This document shows, in pieces, positions 63,159 through 64,000 of a stretch of DNA of 64,000 nt. Under the pieces are notes generated by a model. That model was given only the letters and a program-made list of their open reading frames with translations. It was not told the origin of the DNA and did not search any database. Origin of the DNA: CBDBBY01 sp965203215. GTDB taxonomy: Bacteria > Pseudomonadota > Alphaproteobacteria > Rhodobacterales > Rhodobacteraceae. The DNA lies in the NCBI GenBank assembly GCA_965203215.1, contig CBDBBY010000001.1, forward strand, positions 3,348,001 through 3,412,000, read 5' to 3'. The stretch's first letter is position 1. Every line of letters begins with the position of its first letter. The position numbers and the translations under genes were made by a program.

Positions 63159-63268
63159 ATCAAGAATCCACTTTGGAAACAAAATTAAGTGAACTACACG
63201 TTGTTGGCGAAAACCTGTTTTCTGCGCGATATGAAATGCGCTCTGGAATTTTCCAATATTGGAAGTAA
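63155..63268 (+). CDS. Possible 37-residue peptide
   Basis: ATG overlaps the metallopeptidase stop (ATGA). It reads MNQESTLETKLSELHVVGEN then LFSARYEMRSGIFQYWK. The overlap suggests real translation, but no family is known and it may be the start of a deleted gene, perhaps the missing toxin before HigA. Confidence 0.35.
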   Translation: MNQESTLETKLSELHVVGENLFSARYEMRSGIFQYWK

Positions 63269-63304
63269 ATTGATCGTCGGCTTTCGCCAAGTGAAAGGCG
63301 TGTC

Positions 63305-63559
63305 ATGACACGTGATCCCATCCATCCGGGTGAAACGCTGCGCGAGGATCTGGAAGAGATCGAGTTGAGCGCAACCGAACTTTCTCGGCGGGTCGAAATT
63401 CCGGTGAACCGTATCGCCGAAATCCTCGATGGCCGCCGCGCCATTGCTGGCGACACAGCGCTGCGCTTGGGGCGCTTCTTCGGGACTTCAAGCGAGTTTT
63501 GGCTCAATCTTCAAACGCTTTATGAATTACGGCTGGCGGAGCGGAATAGCGGTGCGTAG
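63305..63559 (+). CDS. higA: HigA-family antitoxin (orphan)
   Basis: 84 residues (MTRDPIHPGETLREDLEEIE). HPGE..RE.LE, LSRRVEIPVNRIAEILDGRR and GDTALRLGRFFGTSSEFWLN are the HigA signature. HigB toxins normally come directly before higA; here only a 37-codon frame is there and nothing toxin-like follows, so the antitoxin is alone. AAAGG is a suitable ribosome site. Confidence 0.88.
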   Translation: MTRDPIHPGETLREDLEEIELSATELSRRVEIPVNRIAEILDGRRAIAGDTALRLGRFFGTSSEFWLNLQTLYELRLAERNSGA

Positions 63560-63643
63560 GTCGCCCGTCTGTCTGCGCTGGATAACGAAAATCAGCTCCG
63601 GCTGCGCATTTTGGCGAATGTTTGATATTGCACGCTGGTCTCG

Positions 63644-64000
63644 TTAGGTCGAATTGGATAGCGTTCGGAGCCAACTATCAAACTGGCTGTTTTCGCTTTT
63701 TGGGTCGAATGTTTGGGTGCGCACGCTGCGATCATTTGTGATTTCCGCGTTGCCGGTAGTGTCATCAGTTCCATCCGAGCGGAAGGTAGCAATTGCTTTT
63801 CGTTGCTCTCGCGCAAAGCGGTAGGCATTCATCGCTCCGCCTGTCTTGCTGGATTGGACTACCAGAACTCCGGCGGAAAAAGCCGCAATCAGCTTATTCC
63901 GTTTCCGCAACGTCAAAGCTGATGCGCGGAGACCAAAACGAAATTCGCTGACAAACGCAGCATTTGGATACTGCAACAGTTGATTCCAAAGGTCTCGATT
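63644..64000 (-). CDS. DprA/Smf-like protein, 5' part beyond window
   Basis: The minus strand is open to the window edge: WNQLLQYPNAAFVSEFRFGL, then RKRNKLIAAFSAGVLVVQSS, KTGGAMNAYRFAREQRKAIA. This is the C-terminal half of a DprA-type Rossmann domain (FRNRIIAGLS.AVLVVEA...SGAL). True DprA loads RecA on single-stranded DNA; short relatives occur in mobile islands. The tail after TGNAEI is not conserved. Only about 119 residues are visible. Confidence 0.65.
   Translation of the reverse strand, partial: NRDLWNQLLQYPNAAFVSEFRFGLRASALTLRKRNKLIAAFSAGVLVVQSSKTGGAMNAYRFAREQRKAIATFRSDGTDDTTGNAEITNDRSVRTQTFDPKSENSQFDSWLRTLSNST

Noticed and set aside
1..64000. rRNA, tRNA, riboswitch or replication origin
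   Set aside because: No cloverleaf-like segment with a TTCGANTC arm and CCA-type end, no rRNA signature and no DnaA-box cluster was recognised by eye. A covariance-model scan could still find a small RNA.

Overview
The window looks like a chromosomal segment of an alphaproteobacterium, probably one living with IS expansion and decay. Basis: GC-rich core genes of alphaproteobacterial type (hemH, ubiG, PaaX/PaaZ, an alpha-glucoside-type LacI/ABC locus), mixed with accessory blocks that are poorer in GC and full of broken insertion sequences. Genus cannot be fixed from the sequence alone. No rRNA, tRNA or CRISPR array was recognised.

Core metabolism. paaG-paaI-paaK form a tightly coupled minus-strand operon (13.3-15.9 kb). 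A GH13 glucosidase and a divergent LacI regulator plus a four-gene sugar ABC transporter fill 19.5-26.6 kb, with two matching LacI-type palindromes. paaZ-paaX follows (27.0-29.9 kb) and a FadB/FadJ-type bifunctional enzyme lies at 40.2-42.2 kb. hemH, an NDUFAF5-like methyltransferase and a DASS anion transporter occupy 53.3-56.7 kb, followed by ubiG and a proline iminopeptidase (57.1-58.9 kb). The ring epoxidase genes (paaABCDE) and paaJ are not in the window, so the phenylacetate route is split across loci.

Defence and accessory islands. (1) 0-13.2 kb: end of an ABC-3C system, Fic protein, Phd antitoxin with a frameshifted toxin, an AAA ATPase, an OLD-like ATPase, and a 1344-residue NACHT protein with a C-terminal PD-(D/E)XK-like domain, enclosed by two inverted IS1634-type ends. 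(2) 29.9-40.1 kb, between two parts of the phenylacetate gene set: DUF3800 protein, IS630 remnant, an Avs4-like STAND nuclease, a large protein with a NERD-like nuclease motif, and a DUF5131 protein. (3) 42.5-53.2 kb: a duplicated cassette of about 3.6 and 4.1 kb (AAA ATPase, small DNA-binding-like protein, MITE, secreted Sel1-repeat protein), with a HicBA remnant between the copies and an AbiE remnant beyond. (4) 59.1-64.0 kb: a compact minus-strand operon of DUF2188, GIY-YIG, predicted pPIWI-associated nuclease, TIR and zinc-ribbon genes, divergent from an XRE/ImmA-IrrE pair, then an orphan HigA and the edge of a DprA-like gene.

The strongest candidates for undescribed systems are the TIR/GIY-YIG operon, the NACHT protein with its effector-like domain at the C-terminus, and the duplicated ATPase/Sel1 cassette. 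A second theme is decay: at least seven ISKra4-type remnants and four short MITEs sharing their ends, fragments of IS21, IS110, IS630, IS1634, IS5 and ISAs1 elements, and three toxin-antitoxin loci in which the toxin, not the antitoxin, is broken.
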